Source of the DNA: Sphingobium sp. SYK-6
GTDB lineage: Bacteria > Pseudomonadota > Alphaproteobacteria > Sphingomonadales > Sphingomonadaceae
DNA: 64,000 bases
Direction: 5' to 3'
NCBI RefSeq assembly: GCF_000283515.1
Contig: NC_015976.1
Span: 62,001-126,000 of the forward strand
This document shows, in pieces, positions 23,040 through 32,528 of this stretch (position 1 is its first letter; each line of letters begins with the position of its first letter). Under the pieces are notes generated by a model. It saw nothing but the letters and a program-made list of their open reading frames with translations, had not been told where the DNA came from and did no database searches. Position numbers and translations under genes: made by a program.

Positions 23040-23585
23040 GTGACACGGATCAGGGAACTCGCAGGCGCAGGCGATGCGGCAATCACCCGGTTGCTGGATG
23101 AGGCATTCGGTCCGAATCGTCACGGCCGCACGGCCTATCGCATCCGTCTGGGAATGGCCTGGTTCACGGACCTGAGCTTCGCCGCTTATGATTCGGACGA
23201 TCGGCTCATCGGCACGTTGCAATCCTGGCCCGTGGCTCTGCATGGGCCGCAGGGCGGGCCGGCGCCGCTCGTCATGGTTGGCCCGGTCGCCGTGGTGCCC
23301 GACCAGCAGCGCCATGGCATCGGGCGCGCGCTCATGGACCGGCTGATCGAGACGGTCGATGCGCATGGCGCCGATCCGCTGGTGATGATCGGGGATCCGG
23401 AATATTATGGCCGCTTCTGGGGCTTCTCGGCCGATGCGACGGGGCAGTGGGACGTGCCGGGCCCGGTCGAACGGCACCGGCTCCTGACGAGGGCGCCTGC
23501 CGACATCGTACTGCCGCCCATAGGCATGCTTGGTCCCCGCACGGCATTGCCGCAGCCATCCCTGCAGGCGACCGTCACGCCCTGA
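23040..23585 (+). CDS. GNAT family N-acetyltransferase
   Basis: 181 aa GNAT protein. The acetyl-CoA loop lies in VPDQQRHGIGRALM, followed by the typical ADPLVMIGDPEYYGRFWGF block, which marks the YhbS-like group. Substrate unknown. I chose the GTG at 23040, where family homology begins (VTRIRELAGAGD), with a GGAGG 14 nt upstream. An in-frame ATG at 22944 would add 32 non-conserved residues and share its bases with the folB start codon on the other strand. Confidence 0.85.
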   Translation: MTRIRELAGAGDAAITRLLDEAFGPNRHGRTAYRIRLGMAWFTDLSFAAYDSDDRLIGTLQSWPVALHGPQGGPAPLVMVGPVAVVPDQQRHGIGRALMDRLIETVDAHGADPLVMIGDPEYYGRFWGFSADATGQWDVPGPVERHRLLTRAPADIVLPPIGMLGPRTALPQPSLQATVTP

Positions 23586-23662
23586 GCGCGCAGGCCGGAG
23601 GTTGCCCTCCCGCTCGCGCGCGCCCTTTGCCAAGTCGCCTCCGCATGCCTATCTGCTGATCC

Positions 23663-24232
23663 ATGACTGCTGCTCCCACCGGATCACCCCAGGAACCGAC
23701 CATCGCCGGCGTGCCGGAAGAGCCGGCCGGGGACCGGCGTTACCCGGTCGAGCAGTGGCATCCCCCCCATTGCGGGCACAGTGCCATGCGGATCGATGCC
23801 GAGGGCAACTGGCATCATGAAGGTCGCCCCATTGTCCGTCCCGAGCTGACGCGCCTGTTCGCGCGGCTGCTGCGGCGCGAGCCCGACGGTCGCCATGTCC
23901 TGGTGACCCCTGTCGAGATGCTCGACATCGATGTGGAAGACGCGCCCCTGATGGCCGTGGACATGGCCTGCGAGGGCAGCGGCGAAGCGCGGCGGCTCCG
24001 CTTCCGGATCGGTGCGACCGGCGCGTGGGTGGAGGCAGATGCCGCGCATGCCATTCTGGTGGAAGCCGGCGAAACGGGGCCGCGCCCCTATCTCCTGCTC
24101 GATGCCGGCCTGCGCGCCCGGATCACGCGTCCGGTCTATTATGCCCTTGCCGAAATCGCGCTGGAGGCGGGGAGCGAGGCGCCGGGCCTCTGGGCTGGCG
24201 GCGCCTTCCATCTTCTCGAGCCGCGGGCATGA
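23663..24232 (+). CDS. DUF1285 domain-containing protein
   Basis: 189 aa protein matching the DUF1285 family by its pattern (IDAEGNWHHEGRPIVRPELTRLFARLL, then VTPVEMLDIDVEDAP). Structures of the family show two domains, but its role is unknown. Its TGA overlaps the ATG of the next gene (ATGA at 24229-24232), so it is translationally coupled to the Nudix gene. Confidence 0.9.
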   Translation: MTAAPTGSPQEPTIAGVPEEPAGDRRYPVEQWHPPHCGHSAMRIDAEGNWHHEGRPIVRPELTRLFARLLRREPDGRHVLVTPVEMLDIDVEDAPLMAVDMACEGSGEARRLRFRIGATGAWVEADAAHAILVEAGETGPRPYLLLDAGLRARITRPVYYALAEIALEAGSEAPGLWAGGAFHLLEPRA

Positions 24233-24852
24233 TGTTGCGCAGACGCCTCGCCGCCGCGCTGGCGCCCGCGCTCGATCAGGCGCAGACGCAGGATGTGTTC
24301 CTGTACCGGGATCGTCCAACACCGGACGGTCCCTTCACGCCTGCCGCCGTGCTCATCGCCATTACCGACCGGCGGGATCCGGGGCTCATTCTCACGCTCC
24401 GTCACGGTGGCCTGCGCGCGCATGCCGGGCAGGTGGCGTTTCCCGGCGGGCGCCTTGACCCGGAGGATGCCGATGCCGTCGCCGCCGCATTGCGCGAGGC
24501 AGAAGAGGAAATCGCGATGCCGCGCGATGTCGTGGACGTGGTGGGGCGCTCCGACCAGTTCCGCACGGGCACGGGCTTCTCGATCGAGCCGATCGTGGGG
24601 ATCGTCCCGCCGGATCTGGCCTTGCGTCCCTCGGAAGCGGAAGTGGACGCCATTTTCGAAGTGCCGCTCGATTTCCTGCTCGATCCCGCGAACCGGGCCC
24701 TGCGGACGGTCGAGTGGCAGGGGGGCGAGCGCACTTATTATGAATATCTCTGGCAGGACCGGCGGATCTGGGGCGTGACCGCCGCCATGCTGGTCAATCT
24801 CGCCCGCCGCATCGAAGCGGCCGATTCGAATCTGGCGGGGACGCTTTCGTGA
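24229..24852 (+). CDS. Nudix hydrolase, CoA pyrophosphatase type
   Basis: 207 aa, NudL/YeaB-like. The Nudix box is visible in FPGGRLDPEDADAVAAAL followed by REAEEEI, with the acidic residues that bind Mg2+. The preceding LRHGGLRAHAGQVAFPGG block is the CoA-pyrophosphatase signature. It likely cleaves CoA to 4'-phosphopantetheine and 3',5'-ADP. Starts inside the stop of the DUF1285 gene, and its own stop overlaps the next start, giving a three-gene coupled run. Confidence 0.92.
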   Translation: MMLRRRLAAALAPALDQAQTQDVFLYRDRPTPDGPFTPAAVLIAITDRRDPGLILTLRHGGLRAHAGQVAFPGGRLDPEDADAVAAALREAEEEIAMPRDVVDVVGRSDQFRTGTGFSIEPIVGIVPPDLALRPSEAEVDAIFEVPLDFLLDPANRALRTVEWQGGERTYYEYLWQDRRIWGVTAAMLVNLARRIEAADSNLAGTLS

Positions 24853-26069
24853 CACTCACCTTGCCGGAGCGATTGCCCCCTGCCGACTGGCGCGCGCGCG
24901 CCGGACTCACCGCGCTGTGCGACGCGCTCGGCGCTGGCGAAGGCGCCGCGCGTTTCGTGGGCGGCGCGGTGCGCGATTCGCTGCTGGGCATCTCAGTCAA
25001 GGATGTCGACATCGCCACGGTCCTTCTTCCCGAGGACGTGGTGCGCCGCGTGAAGGCGGCAGGCTTCAAGGCGGTCCCGACCGGCATCGCCCATGGCACG
25101 ATCACCGCCGTGCTCAATCACTGGCCCGTGGAAATCACCACCCTGCGCCGCGACGTCACGACGGACGGGCGGCGCGCGACCGTAGCGTTCGGCACGGACT
25201 GGCGCGAGGATGCCGCCCGACGCGACTTCACGATGAATGCCCTTTATGCCGATCCGCCGGACGGCACGCTGCACGACTATTTCGACGGACGCGCGGATCT
25301 GGCGGCCCGGCGGGTGCGCTTCATTGGCGATCCCCATGCGCGGATCGCGGAGGATCATCTGCGCATCCTGCGTTATTTCCGTTTCACGGCCCGGTTCGGC
25401 ACGATGGATCCGGACAGTGCCGATTATCGCGCTTGCGTCGCCCGGGCCGCCAGCCTGATGTCCCTGTCACGCGAGCGCATCGCCGACGAGTTGCTGCGCT
25501 TGCTGGGCGTGGCGGATCCGGGCGAGGTGGTCGCGGCGATGATCGCGGACGACGTGCTGAGGCCCGTGCTCCCGGAGATAGATGCGCAGGGCGTAGCGCG
25601 GCTGCGCATGCTGATCGCCCGGGAAGCCGAGGCGGACGTCGCTCCCGATCCTCTGCGGCGCCTTGCGGCCCTGCTGCCGCCGGACGAGGCACTGGCCGAT
25701 CAGATCGGTGCGCGCCTGCGCCTCTCCAACAAGGCCCGCGCGCGGTTGCGCAATGCGCTCGCGCCGATCGAGGCGGAAACGCCGGAAGCACTCGCCTACA
25801 GGATCGGCATGACCGGTGCGATCGACCGGATGCTGCTCGGCAATGCCTTTCAAGCGGCGGATATCGCGACAGTGAAGGACTGGCAGGTGCCCAGACTTCC
25901 GCTTTCCGGCGGTGACCTCATCGCCATGGGACTGGAAGCGGGGCCAAGGGTCGCGCGGGCGCTGCAGGCGCTGGAGCGGGCCTGGATCGCCGCCGGCTTC
26001 CCCGCCGAGGCGGAAACCCGGGCACTGGCGACTCAGATCATCGTGCTTGAGCTGCGATCGACCCAGTAG
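24849..26069 (+). CDS. cca: CCA tRNA nucleotidyltransferase
   Basis: 406 aa class II nucleotidyltransferase that adds or repairs the 3' CCA end of tRNAs (poly(A) polymerase is the related alternative). The catalytic head has GGAVRDSLLG and KDVDIAT, with the two carboxylates in DVD, followed by RRDFTMNALY. The GTG start overlaps the Nudix stop by 4 nt. The 3' end overlaps the convergent GGDEF/EAL gene by 37 bp. Confidence 0.93.
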   Translation: MTLTLPERLPPADWRARAGLTALCDALGAGEGAARFVGGAVRDSLLGISVKDVDIATVLLPEDVVRRVKAAGFKAVPTGIAHGTITAVLNHWPVEITTLRRDVTTDGRRATVAFGTDWREDAARRDFTMNALYADPPDGTLHDYFDGRADLAARRVRFIGDPHARIAEDHLRILRYFRFTARFGTMDPDSADYRACVARAASLMSLSRERIADELLRLLGVADPGEVVAAMIADDVLRPVLPEIDAQGVARLRMLIAREAEADVAPDPLRRLAALLPPDEALADQIGARLRLSNKARARLRNALAPIEAETPEALAYRIGMTGAIDRMLLGNAFQAADIATVKDWQVPRLPLSGGDLIAMGLEAGPRVARALQALERAWIAAGFPAEAETRALATQIIVLELRSTQ

Positions 26070-27832
26070 CGATAGGCCTCCACGGGCGGCAGGGGGCGGG
26101 CAAAGAAATAGCCCTGGCCGTAGTGGCAGCCGAGCGCCGCGAGCGCATCGGCCATTTCGCGCTTCTCGATGCCTTCGGCCGTCGTCTGCATGCCCAGTGC
26201 GCCGGCCAGGGAGACGATGGCGCGGATGATGGCGACCTTGTCCTCGTCGCCGATCATGTCGGTGACGAAGCTGCGGTCGATCTTGAGCAGGTCGATCGGC
26301 AGCGATTGCAAGCTGGCGAGGTTGGAAAAGCCGGTGCCGAAATCGTCCATCGCCACAGTGACGTTCATGGCCTGCAGCGCGGCGAGGAGCTGCCGTGTCT
26401 TGTCGGGATCACTGATCAGCGCGCTCTCGGTCAGCTCGATCGTGAGACGGCTGCCGTCGATTCCGGCATAGCGCAGCGCCTCTTCGACGGCGCGGGGGAC
26501 ATTGTCGCGCACCATCTGCACGGGCGAGAGATTGACGTTCATCGTCAGCGGGAGCGGTTCCCCAAAGCGCCGGTCCCAATCCGCGAGCGTCTGGGCACAT
26601 TCGCACAGCGCCCAGCGCCCGAGCGGGACGATGAGACCCGATTCCTCGGCGACCGGAATGAACTCGGCAGGCGAGACCTGGCCCAGCACCGGATCGTTCC
26701 AGCGCGCCAGCGCCTCGAAGCCTTTGACCGCCCCTGTCTGGAGATTGATGAGCGGCTGGAAGACCATGGTGAGCTGTCCGCAATCGATGGCCTCGCGCAG
26801 GCGATTCTCGAGCGTGAATCGCTTCAGCGCCTCGCGCAGCACATGCGCACGATAGACTTCCAGCGTCCCTGACTTCTTGGCGCGCTTGACGGCCGCCTGC
26901 GCCTGGCGGAGCAGGTTTTCGGCCTCCTCGTCTTCTTCCGGCGCAAGGGCGCAGCCGAGCGCCACCTCGACATTGATGAGATAGGTCGAGAGCCGGATCG
27001 GCGAATCGAACGCCTTGCGGACGCGCTCCGCGATCTGCAGCACTTCCGACAGGCCATGCCCCACATGCGCGAAGATCGCGAATTCGTTGCCGCCGATGCG
27101 CGCGAGCACGTCGCCGGCGCGCAGGACGGATTTCACGCGCCGCGCGACGGTGATGATGAGTTCGTCGCCGGCCATGGCGCCCAGCGATTCGTTGATGCGG
27201 CTGAAGCGGATGAGATCGAGCGCGATGATGGCGTAGCCCGGCTTCCCGGGCACCGCCGCCTTGTCCTCGACGAGACATTCGATCTGCTCGACGAAGCCGA
27301 TTCGATTGGGCAGCGAGGTGAGGCTGTCGGTCAGCAGTTCCTTGCGCAGCGTGCTCTCGGCCTTGCGCTCGCTGGTCCGGTCGGTCGCCGTGAAGAGCAG
27401 CATCTCGTGATCCGGCCCGGCCTCGTCGGTCGAGGCTCCGCTCACCCAGGTCAGCGTGCAACTGAACACGCGAACGCCCAGTCGGCCCTGGAATTCGAGC
27501 TCGAAACGGTCGGAGGCGCGCCGGGTGTCGAACATCGCGAGCGCTCGCCGGCGCCAGTCGAAATCCCGGCCAGACCTGCGATCGGGTGACGGAATGCTGG
27601 AGCTCAGTTCCTCGTCGAATCGGGAGAATTCATCGTTGCCCGCGCAATAATTCAGGTCTTCGCCCTCGCGCGAGACCAGCGCCGCAGGGTAAGGCAGCGC
27701 CCGCAGCAAGGCTTCAAATCCCGTAGGCGAGGCGCCCATTTGAGCGGCAAGACGCGAGACGCAATTCGAGGTCGTCCGCACCCGGGGAGCGGCCGTCGTG
27801 GAAGGCGCATCGCGTTTCGCGCGGACAGTCAT
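26033..27832 (-). CDS. GGDEF/EAL protein, probable cyclic di-GMP phosphodiesterase
   Basis: 599 aa. Residues about 35-155 look like a PAS-type sensor region, about 160-330 a GGDEF domain and about 340-590 an EAL domain. The cyclase signature is degenerate: GGNEF at 247-251 replaces GG(D/E)EF, so cyclase activity is doubtful and the domain may only bind GTP. The EAL domain looks intact: EAL at 373-375, NVNLSP, IELTES, DDFGTG, LLKIDRSFV, TAEGIE and QGYFFA. It should lower cyclic di-GMP, which controls motility and matrix. No membrane segment is evident. Confidence 0.92.
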   Translation of the reverse strand: MTVRAKRDAPSTTAAPRVRTTSNCVSRLAAQMGASPTGFEALLRALPYPAALVSREGEDLNYCAGNDEFSRFDEELSSSIPSPDRRSGRDFDWRRRALAMFDTRRASDRFELEFQGRLGVRVFSCTLTWVSGASTDEAGPDHEMLLFTATDRTSERKAESTLRKELLTDSLTSLPNRIGFVEQIECLVEDKAAVPGKPGYAIIALDLIRFSRINESLGAMAGDELIITVARRVKSVLRAGDVLARIGGNEFAIFAHVGHGLSEVLQIAERVRKAFDSPIRLSTYLINVEVALGCALAPEEDEEAENLLRQAQAAVKRAKKSGTLEVYRAHVLREALKRFTLENRLREAIDCGQLTMVFQPLINLQTGAVKGFEALARWNDPVLGQVSPAEFIPVAEESGLIVPLGRWALCECAQTLADWDRRFGEPLPLTMNVNLSPVQMVRDNVPRAVEEALRYAGIDGSRLTIELTESALISDPDKTRQLLAALQAMNVTVAMDDFGTGFSNLASLQSLPIDLLKIDRSFVTDMIGDEDKVAIIRAIVSLAGALGMQTTAEGIEKREMADALAALGCHYGQGYFFARPLPPVEAYRYWVDRSSSTMI

Positions 27833-28003
27833 GAGGGCGAGGCATAAGCGGCAGTATGTAAAACAAGGTTAACAACCGCGTGCCCGCCGACAGCTTGCTT
27901 GGCCGTTCAATGTCTTGCCTCGCAGGGCTTCCACGATGCCGCTCGCGCAGCCCCCTCCAGCCCCTGCCGGGTTCGGCCCCCGGGCTGGTTGCGGCTCCGA
28001 ATT

Positions 28004-30295
28004 CTAGTCGAACCGGTTGTTGCGCGGAAATCCGTTCGGCGGCATGCGGCCGGCTGCACCCCGTGCCGCGCGCCAGGGCAGAAGGTCGGTTTCCGTCCGG
28101 ACGCGGCCGCGCTCGCCCCCCATCGTCCAGCTGAGCCCTTGGGCGAGTGTCAGCGCGGTGGCATCCGACAGGCCGCCGTCACGATATCGCTGCAGCGTCA
28201 CGCCCTGCCCGCGCGCCATCTCGGGCAGTTCGGCGAGCGAGAAAATGACGAGCTTGCGGTTCTCGCCGATCACTGCGATCGAATCGGCGTCGGCCGCGAT
28301 CGGCCGCACGACCTTCAGCGTGGCATTGCCCTTCAGGTTGACCACTTGTCGCCCCTTGCGCGTCTCGGCGACGATCTCGCCCATTGAGGCAACGAAGCCG
28401 CGGCCGTCGCTGGCGGCGAGCAGCAGCCTGCCTTCCGGTCGCGCGGGAAGCAGAGCAACGATGCCCGTCTCGTTGGCGAGATCGACCATCAGGCGCACCG
28501 GCTCGCCGAATCCGCGCCCGCCCGGCAGCTTGTCGGCGCCGAGCGTGAAGAACCGCCCGTCGCTGCCGGCCAGCAGCAGCTTGTCGGTTGTCTGCGCGTG
28601 GAAGGCGAAGGCCGGCCCGTCCCCTTCCTTGAACTTGAGCGCTTCGGTCGCGTCGAGGTCGACATGGCCCTTCATCGCGCGGATCCAGCCGCGCTGGGAC
28701 ATGATGACGGTGATCGGTTCTCGCTCGATCATCGCTTCCAGCGGGATTTCGCGGGCCGGCGCGGCCTGTTCGAGGCCAGTGCGCCGTGCGCCGATGCCCT
28801 TTTCCGGCGTGTAGCGCCTGCGCAGCTCCGCCAGATCCTTCTTGAGCCGCGTCTTCTGCCGGGCCGGCGATTCGACCAGCTTGTGCAGTTCCTCCCGCTC
28901 GGCCGCAAGCGAATCGCGCTCGCGCCGCAGCTCCATTTCCTCGAGCCGCCGCAAGGACCGCAGGCGCATGTTGAGGATCGCCTCGGCCTGCCGGTCGGTC
29001 AGCTGGAATTCCGCCATCATCACCGGCTTGGGCTCATCCTCCGTGCGGATGATCTCGATCACCCGGTCGAGATTGAGGAATGCGATGATATAGCCATCGA
29101 GCAGTTCCAGCCGGTTGTCGATCTGGTCGATGCGATGCTGTGAACGGCGGACCAGCACCTCGATCTGGTGCGCGAGCCAGGCCGTCAGCAGCGGCTTGAG
29201 CCCCAGCACGCGCGGCGTGTGGCTGGCATCCAGCACGTTCATGTTGAGCGGAAAGCGGCTTTCGAGATCGGTCAGGCGGAACAGGCTGTCCATCAGCACG
29301 TCCGGGTCGACGGTGCGCGCGCGCGGCTCCAGCACGATGCGCAGCACCTCGTCGGATTCGTCCCGCACATCGGCGAGGATCGGCAGCTTCTTGTCCGCGA
29401 TGAGCTGGGCGATCTGCTCGATCAGCTTGCCCTTGGCCACGCCATAGGGGATCTGGTCGATGACCGCGATCCAGGTGCCGCGCCCTTCGTCCTCCCGGTG
29501 CCAGCGCGCACGCACGCGCAGGCTGCCACGGCCGGTCTCATAGGCATCGGAGATGACCGAGGGCGGATCGACCAGCAGTCCCCCGGTGGGGAAGTCCGGC
29601 CCCCGCATGAGCTGCATCAGTTCGCCATGCTCGGCCGCAGGATTATCGATGAGGAGGCTCGCCGCATCGATGACTTCCGCGACATTATGCGGCGGAATGC
29701 TGGTCGCCATGCCCACCGCGATGCCCGCCGCGCCATTCGCCAGCAGATTGGGGAACAGGCCGGGGAAGACCTCCGGCTCTTCCTCCTCGCCATTGTAGGT
29801 GGGGCGAAAATCGACCGTGCCTTGATCGAGCCCGGTCATCAGGTCCGCCGCCGCCTGCGTCAGCCGCGCTTCGGTGTAGCGCATGGCGGCCGCGTTATCG
29901 CCGTCGATATTGCCGAAATTGCCCTGCCCGTCGATCAGCGGCGTGCGCAGCGAGAAATCCTGCGCGAGCCGCACCAGCGCGTCATAGACCGAGGCATCGC
30001 CATGCGGATGATATTTGCCGATGACGTCACCGACGACGCGCGCGCATTTCTTGTACGAGGTATTGTTGCGCTCAGGATTGGCGACCAGCACGTCCGGGGC
30101 CGGGCCGCTCGGTTCCAGGCGCAGCAGCCGCATGGCCCAGAGCAGGCGACGATGGACCGGCTTGAGCCCGTCGCGCAGATCCGGCAGCGAGCGCGCCGTG
30201 ATCGTGGAGAGGGCATAGACGAGATAGCGCTCGGACAGCGCGGAATCGAAGGGATGGTCCTTGATGCTGTCGAGCGGATCGGGAATGTCGGTCAT
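28004..30295 (-). CDS. parC: DNA topoisomerase IV subunit A
   Basis: 763 aa type IIA topoisomerase subunit that, with ParE, unlinks daughter chromosomes. The catalytic tyrosine is Y140 in AAMRYTEARL. ParC is favoured over GyrA because the C-terminal domain is short and lacks an evident full GyrA box, and the N-terminus aligns with ParC. At the positions matching E. coli ParC S80 and E84, the protein has A101 and D105. Divergent from hemB across 124 bp. Its 3' end lies 171 nt from the GGDEF/EAL gene on the same strand. Confidence 0.94.
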   Translation of the reverse strand: MTDIPDPLDSIKDHPFDSALSERYLVYALSTITARSLPDLRDGLKPVHRRLLWAMRLLRLEPSGPAPDVLVANPERNNTSYKKCARVVGDVIGKYHPHGDASVYDALVRLAQDFSLRTPLIDGQGNFGNIDGDNAAAMRYTEARLTQAAADLMTGLDQGTVDFRPTYNGEEEEPEVFPGLFPNLLANGAAGIAVGMATSIPPHNVAEVIDAASLLIDNPAAEHGELMQLMRGPDFPTGGLLVDPPSVISDAYETGRGSLRVRARWHREDEGRGTWIAVIDQIPYGVAKGKLIEQIAQLIADKKLPILADVRDESDEVLRIVLEPRARTVDPDVLMDSLFRLTDLESRFPLNMNVLDASHTPRVLGLKPLLTAWLAHQIEVLVRRSQHRIDQIDNRLELLDGYIIAFLNLDRVIEIIRTEDEPKPVMMAEFQLTDRQAEAILNMRLRSLRRLEEMELRRERDSLAAEREELHKLVESPARQKTRLKKDLAELRRRYTPEKGIGARRTGLEQAAPAREIPLEAMIEREPITVIMSQRGWIRAMKGHVDLDATEALKFKEGDGPAFAFHAQTTDKLLLAGSDGRFFTLGADKLPGGRGFGEPVRLMVDLANETGIVALLPARPEGRLLLAASDGRGFVASMGEIVAETRKGRQVVNLKGNATLKVVRPIAADADSIAVIGENRKLVIFSLAELPEMARGQGVTLQRYRDGGLSDATALTLAQGLSWTMGGERGRVRTETDLLPWRAARGAAGRMPPNGFPRNNRFD

Positions 30296-30419
30296 GCCTC
30301 GCCGTTACCAAGCGCGGGCCGCCTTGGGTAGGGCGCATGAAGGGCCGGCATGCGCGCATGGCGCCGCCGCCGGGGACGAAGCGCTTGAAGCCGGGCCGGA
30401 GCAGGCCTATCCCGCGGCG

Positions 30420-31424
30420 ATGAGCCATATTCACGCCGCAGCCTATCCCGCCCTCCGTCTCCGTCGCACACGTGCAACCGGCTGGAGCCGGGCGATGCAT
30501 GCGGAGAACCGGCTTTCTCCCGCCGATTTCATCTGGCCTCTGTTCGTGACCGAGGGCCGGGATGTGAGCGAGCCGATCGCGAGCCTGCCGGGCGTCTCCC
30601 GCTGGTCGGTCGATCTTGCGGTGGCGCGCGCAAGGGAAGCGGCGGCGGCGGGCATCCCCTGCCTCGCGCTCTTCCCCAACACGCAGGCGGACCGGCGGAG
30701 CGACGATGGCGCCGAAGCGCTCAACCCGGACAATCTGATGTGCCAGGCCATCCGTGCCATCAAGGATGCGGTCCCGGACATCGGCCTGCTGACGGATGTC
30801 GCGCTGGACCCCTATACCGTTCACGGTCAGGACGGGCTGCTCGACGAGGCCGGTTATGTCGTCAACGATGCCACGGTCGACATGCTGGTGGGGCAGGCGC
30901 TCAACCAGGCAGCAGCCGGGGCGGACATCATCGCTCCCAGCGACATGATGGATGGGCGCATCGGCGCCATCCGCGAGGCGCTGGAAACGGAGGGCCATGC
31001 CAATGTGCAGATCATGGCCTATGCCGCCAAATATGCGTCCGCCTTCTACGGTCCGTTCCGGGACGCGGTCAGTTCGCGCGGGCTGCTGAAGGGCGACAAG
31101 AAGAATTACCAGATGGACCCCGCCAACAGCGACGAAGCGCTGCGCGAAGTGGCGCTCGACATCGCCGAAGGCGCGGACAGCGTGATGGTGAAGCCGGGTC
31201 TGCCTTATCTGGACATCGTGGCGCGCGTGAAAGCGAACTTCAACGTCCCCGTCTTCGCCTATCAGGTGAGCGGCGAATATGCGATGATCGAGGCGGCAGC
31301 GGCTGCCGGGGCGGGGGAGCGGGACGCGCTGGTTCTGGAGACGCTGATGGCCTTCAAGCGCGCCGGTTGCGCGGGCGTGCTGACCTATCATGCGCTTCAC
31401 GCCGCCCGGTTGCTGAATGGCTGA
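30420..31424 (+). CDS. hemB: Porphobilinogen synthase (5-aminolevulinate dehydratase)
   Basis: 334 aa enzyme joining two 5-aminolevulinate molecules in haem synthesis. The metal region reads DVALDPYTVHGQDG rather than the cysteine-rich form, so it belongs to the zinc-independent, Mg-type group usual in alphaproteobacteria. The Schiff-base lysines lie in YAAKYASAFYGPFRDA and VMVKPGLPYLD. Start at 30420 was chosen because MSHIHAAAYPALRLRR fits the family N-terminus; a longer frame overlaps the parC promoter region. The 3' end overlaps the next gene by 8 nt. Confidence 0.95.
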   Translation: MSHIHAAAYPALRLRRTRATGWSRAMHAENRLSPADFIWPLFVTEGRDVSEPIASLPGVSRWSVDLAVARAREAAAAGIPCLALFPNTQADRRSDDGAEALNPDNLMCQAIRAIKDAVPDIGLLTDVALDPYTVHGQDGLLDEAGYVVNDATVDMLVGQALNQAAAGADIIAPSDMMDGRIGAIREALETEGHANVQIMAYAAKYASAFYGPFRDAVSSRGLLKGDKKNYQMDPANSDEALREVALDIAEGADSVMVKPGLPYLDIVARVKANFNVPVFAYQVSGEYAMIEAAAAAGAGERDALVLETLMAFKRAGCAGVLTYHALHAARLLNG

Positions 31425-31974
31425 ACCCGTCGCCCGGACCGAGCGGCTCCTGCTGCGGGGCTGGGACGAGGCGGATCTCCCCGCGTTCCTGCAGGCGACG
31501 AACACGCCCGCGGTCATGCGCTGGCTCGGCGGTGTCATGGACTGCGCAGCGCAGGCGGCGCTTCTTGAGCGGGTCATGACCTGCCAGGCGCGGAACGGCT
31601 TCTGCTTCTGGATCGTGGAGCGCATCGCGGATGGTGCCATGCTCGGCTTCTGTGGCCTCAAGCGGGCGGATGCGCCCGGCTCCTCGGTCAGCGGCGAGAT
31701 GGAGATCGGCTGGCGCCTGCGCGAGGACGCATGGGGGCAAGGCTATGCCCGGGAAGCGGCAAGCGCCGCTCTGGACCTGGGTTTCGGCCGATTCGGCGCG
31801 GACCGGATTGTGGCGCTGACCGTTCCGGGGAATGCCGCCAGCCAACGCCTCATGCAACGGCTCGGCATGCAGCGCCGGACAGATCTGGACTATCAGGACT
31901 GCCGTTTCGGGCCAGACCTCAATCCCACGATTGTCCATGTGATCTCCGCCAGCCAATGGGAAGCCAACTCATGA
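31417..31974 (+). CDS. GNAT family N-acetyltransferase (RimJ/RimL type)
   Basis: 185 aa, with the RimJ-like opening TERLLLRGWDEADLPAF, a middle MEIGWRLREDAWGQGYAREAA acetyl-CoA loop and ANPxNxAS-like GNAASQRLMQRLGM. Acetylates an unknown amino-terminal or small-molecule amine. Sandwiched between hemB and the carbonic anhydrase gene with overlaps at both ends, so a coupled three-gene operon is likely. Confidence 0.92.
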   Translation: MAEPVARTERLLLRGWDEADLPAFLQATNTPAVMRWLGGVMDCAAQAALLERVMTCQARNGFCFWIVERIADGAMLGFCGLKRADAPGSSVSGEMEIGWRLREDAWGQGYAREAASAALDLGFGRFGADRIVALTVPGNAASQRLMQRLGMQRRTDLDYQDCRFGPDLNPTIVHVISASQWEANS

Positions 31975-32528
31975 ACGCTCCGCTCATCCTGCCCTTCGGT
32001 GGCAAGACCCCCCGGATTCACGACAGCGCCTTCGTGGCCCCCGGCTGCGTCATCATTGGCGATGTGGAGATCGGGCCGCAGGCAAGCATCTGGTATAATT
32101 GTATATTGCGGGCGGACATCAATCATATCCGCTTGGGCGCGCGTTCGAACATCCAGGACGGCAGCGTGATTCACGTCGAGACCGACTATGGCGATGGCGG
32201 GCACCCCGCCATCATTGGCGATGACGTGCTGATCGGCCACATGGCGCTGGTCCACGGTTGCACGCTTCAGGATCGCGCGTTCGTTGGCATGGGCGCGATC
32301 GTGATGGACGGGTGCGTGATCGAAGGCGACGCGATGCTGGCGGCCGGGGCCATGCTCACGCCGGGCAAGCGCATGCCGTCCGGCCAGCTGTGGAGCGGCC
32401 GACCTGCCAAATATATGCGTGACCTTTCGGAAACCGATATTCTTGGGATGCAGCGCGGCGTGAAAGGCTATGTGCATGAAGCCGGGCTTCATGCCGCCGC
32501 GCTCAAGGCTGTCGCAGAGCGCCCCTGA
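31971..32528 (+). CDS. Gamma-class carbonic anhydrase family protein
   Basis: 185 aa left-handed beta-helix hexapeptide-repeat protein (YrdA/PaaY/CaiE group). Zinc-ligand-type histidines are in SVIHVETD and IGHMALVHGC. Family members form trimers and some hydrate CO2. Starts inside the stop of the preceding GNAT gene (ATGA). Its 3' end overlaps the convergent gene at 32503 by 26 bp. Confidence 0.92.
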   Translation: MNAPLILPFGGKTPRIHDSAFVAPGCVIIGDVEIGPQASIWYNCILRADINHIRLGARSNIQDGSVIHVETDYGDGGHPAIIGDDVLIGHMALVHGCTLQDRAFVGMGAIVMDGCVIEGDAMLAAGAMLTPGKRMPSGQLWSGRPAKYMRDLSETDILGMQRGVKGYVHEAGLHAAALKAVAERP

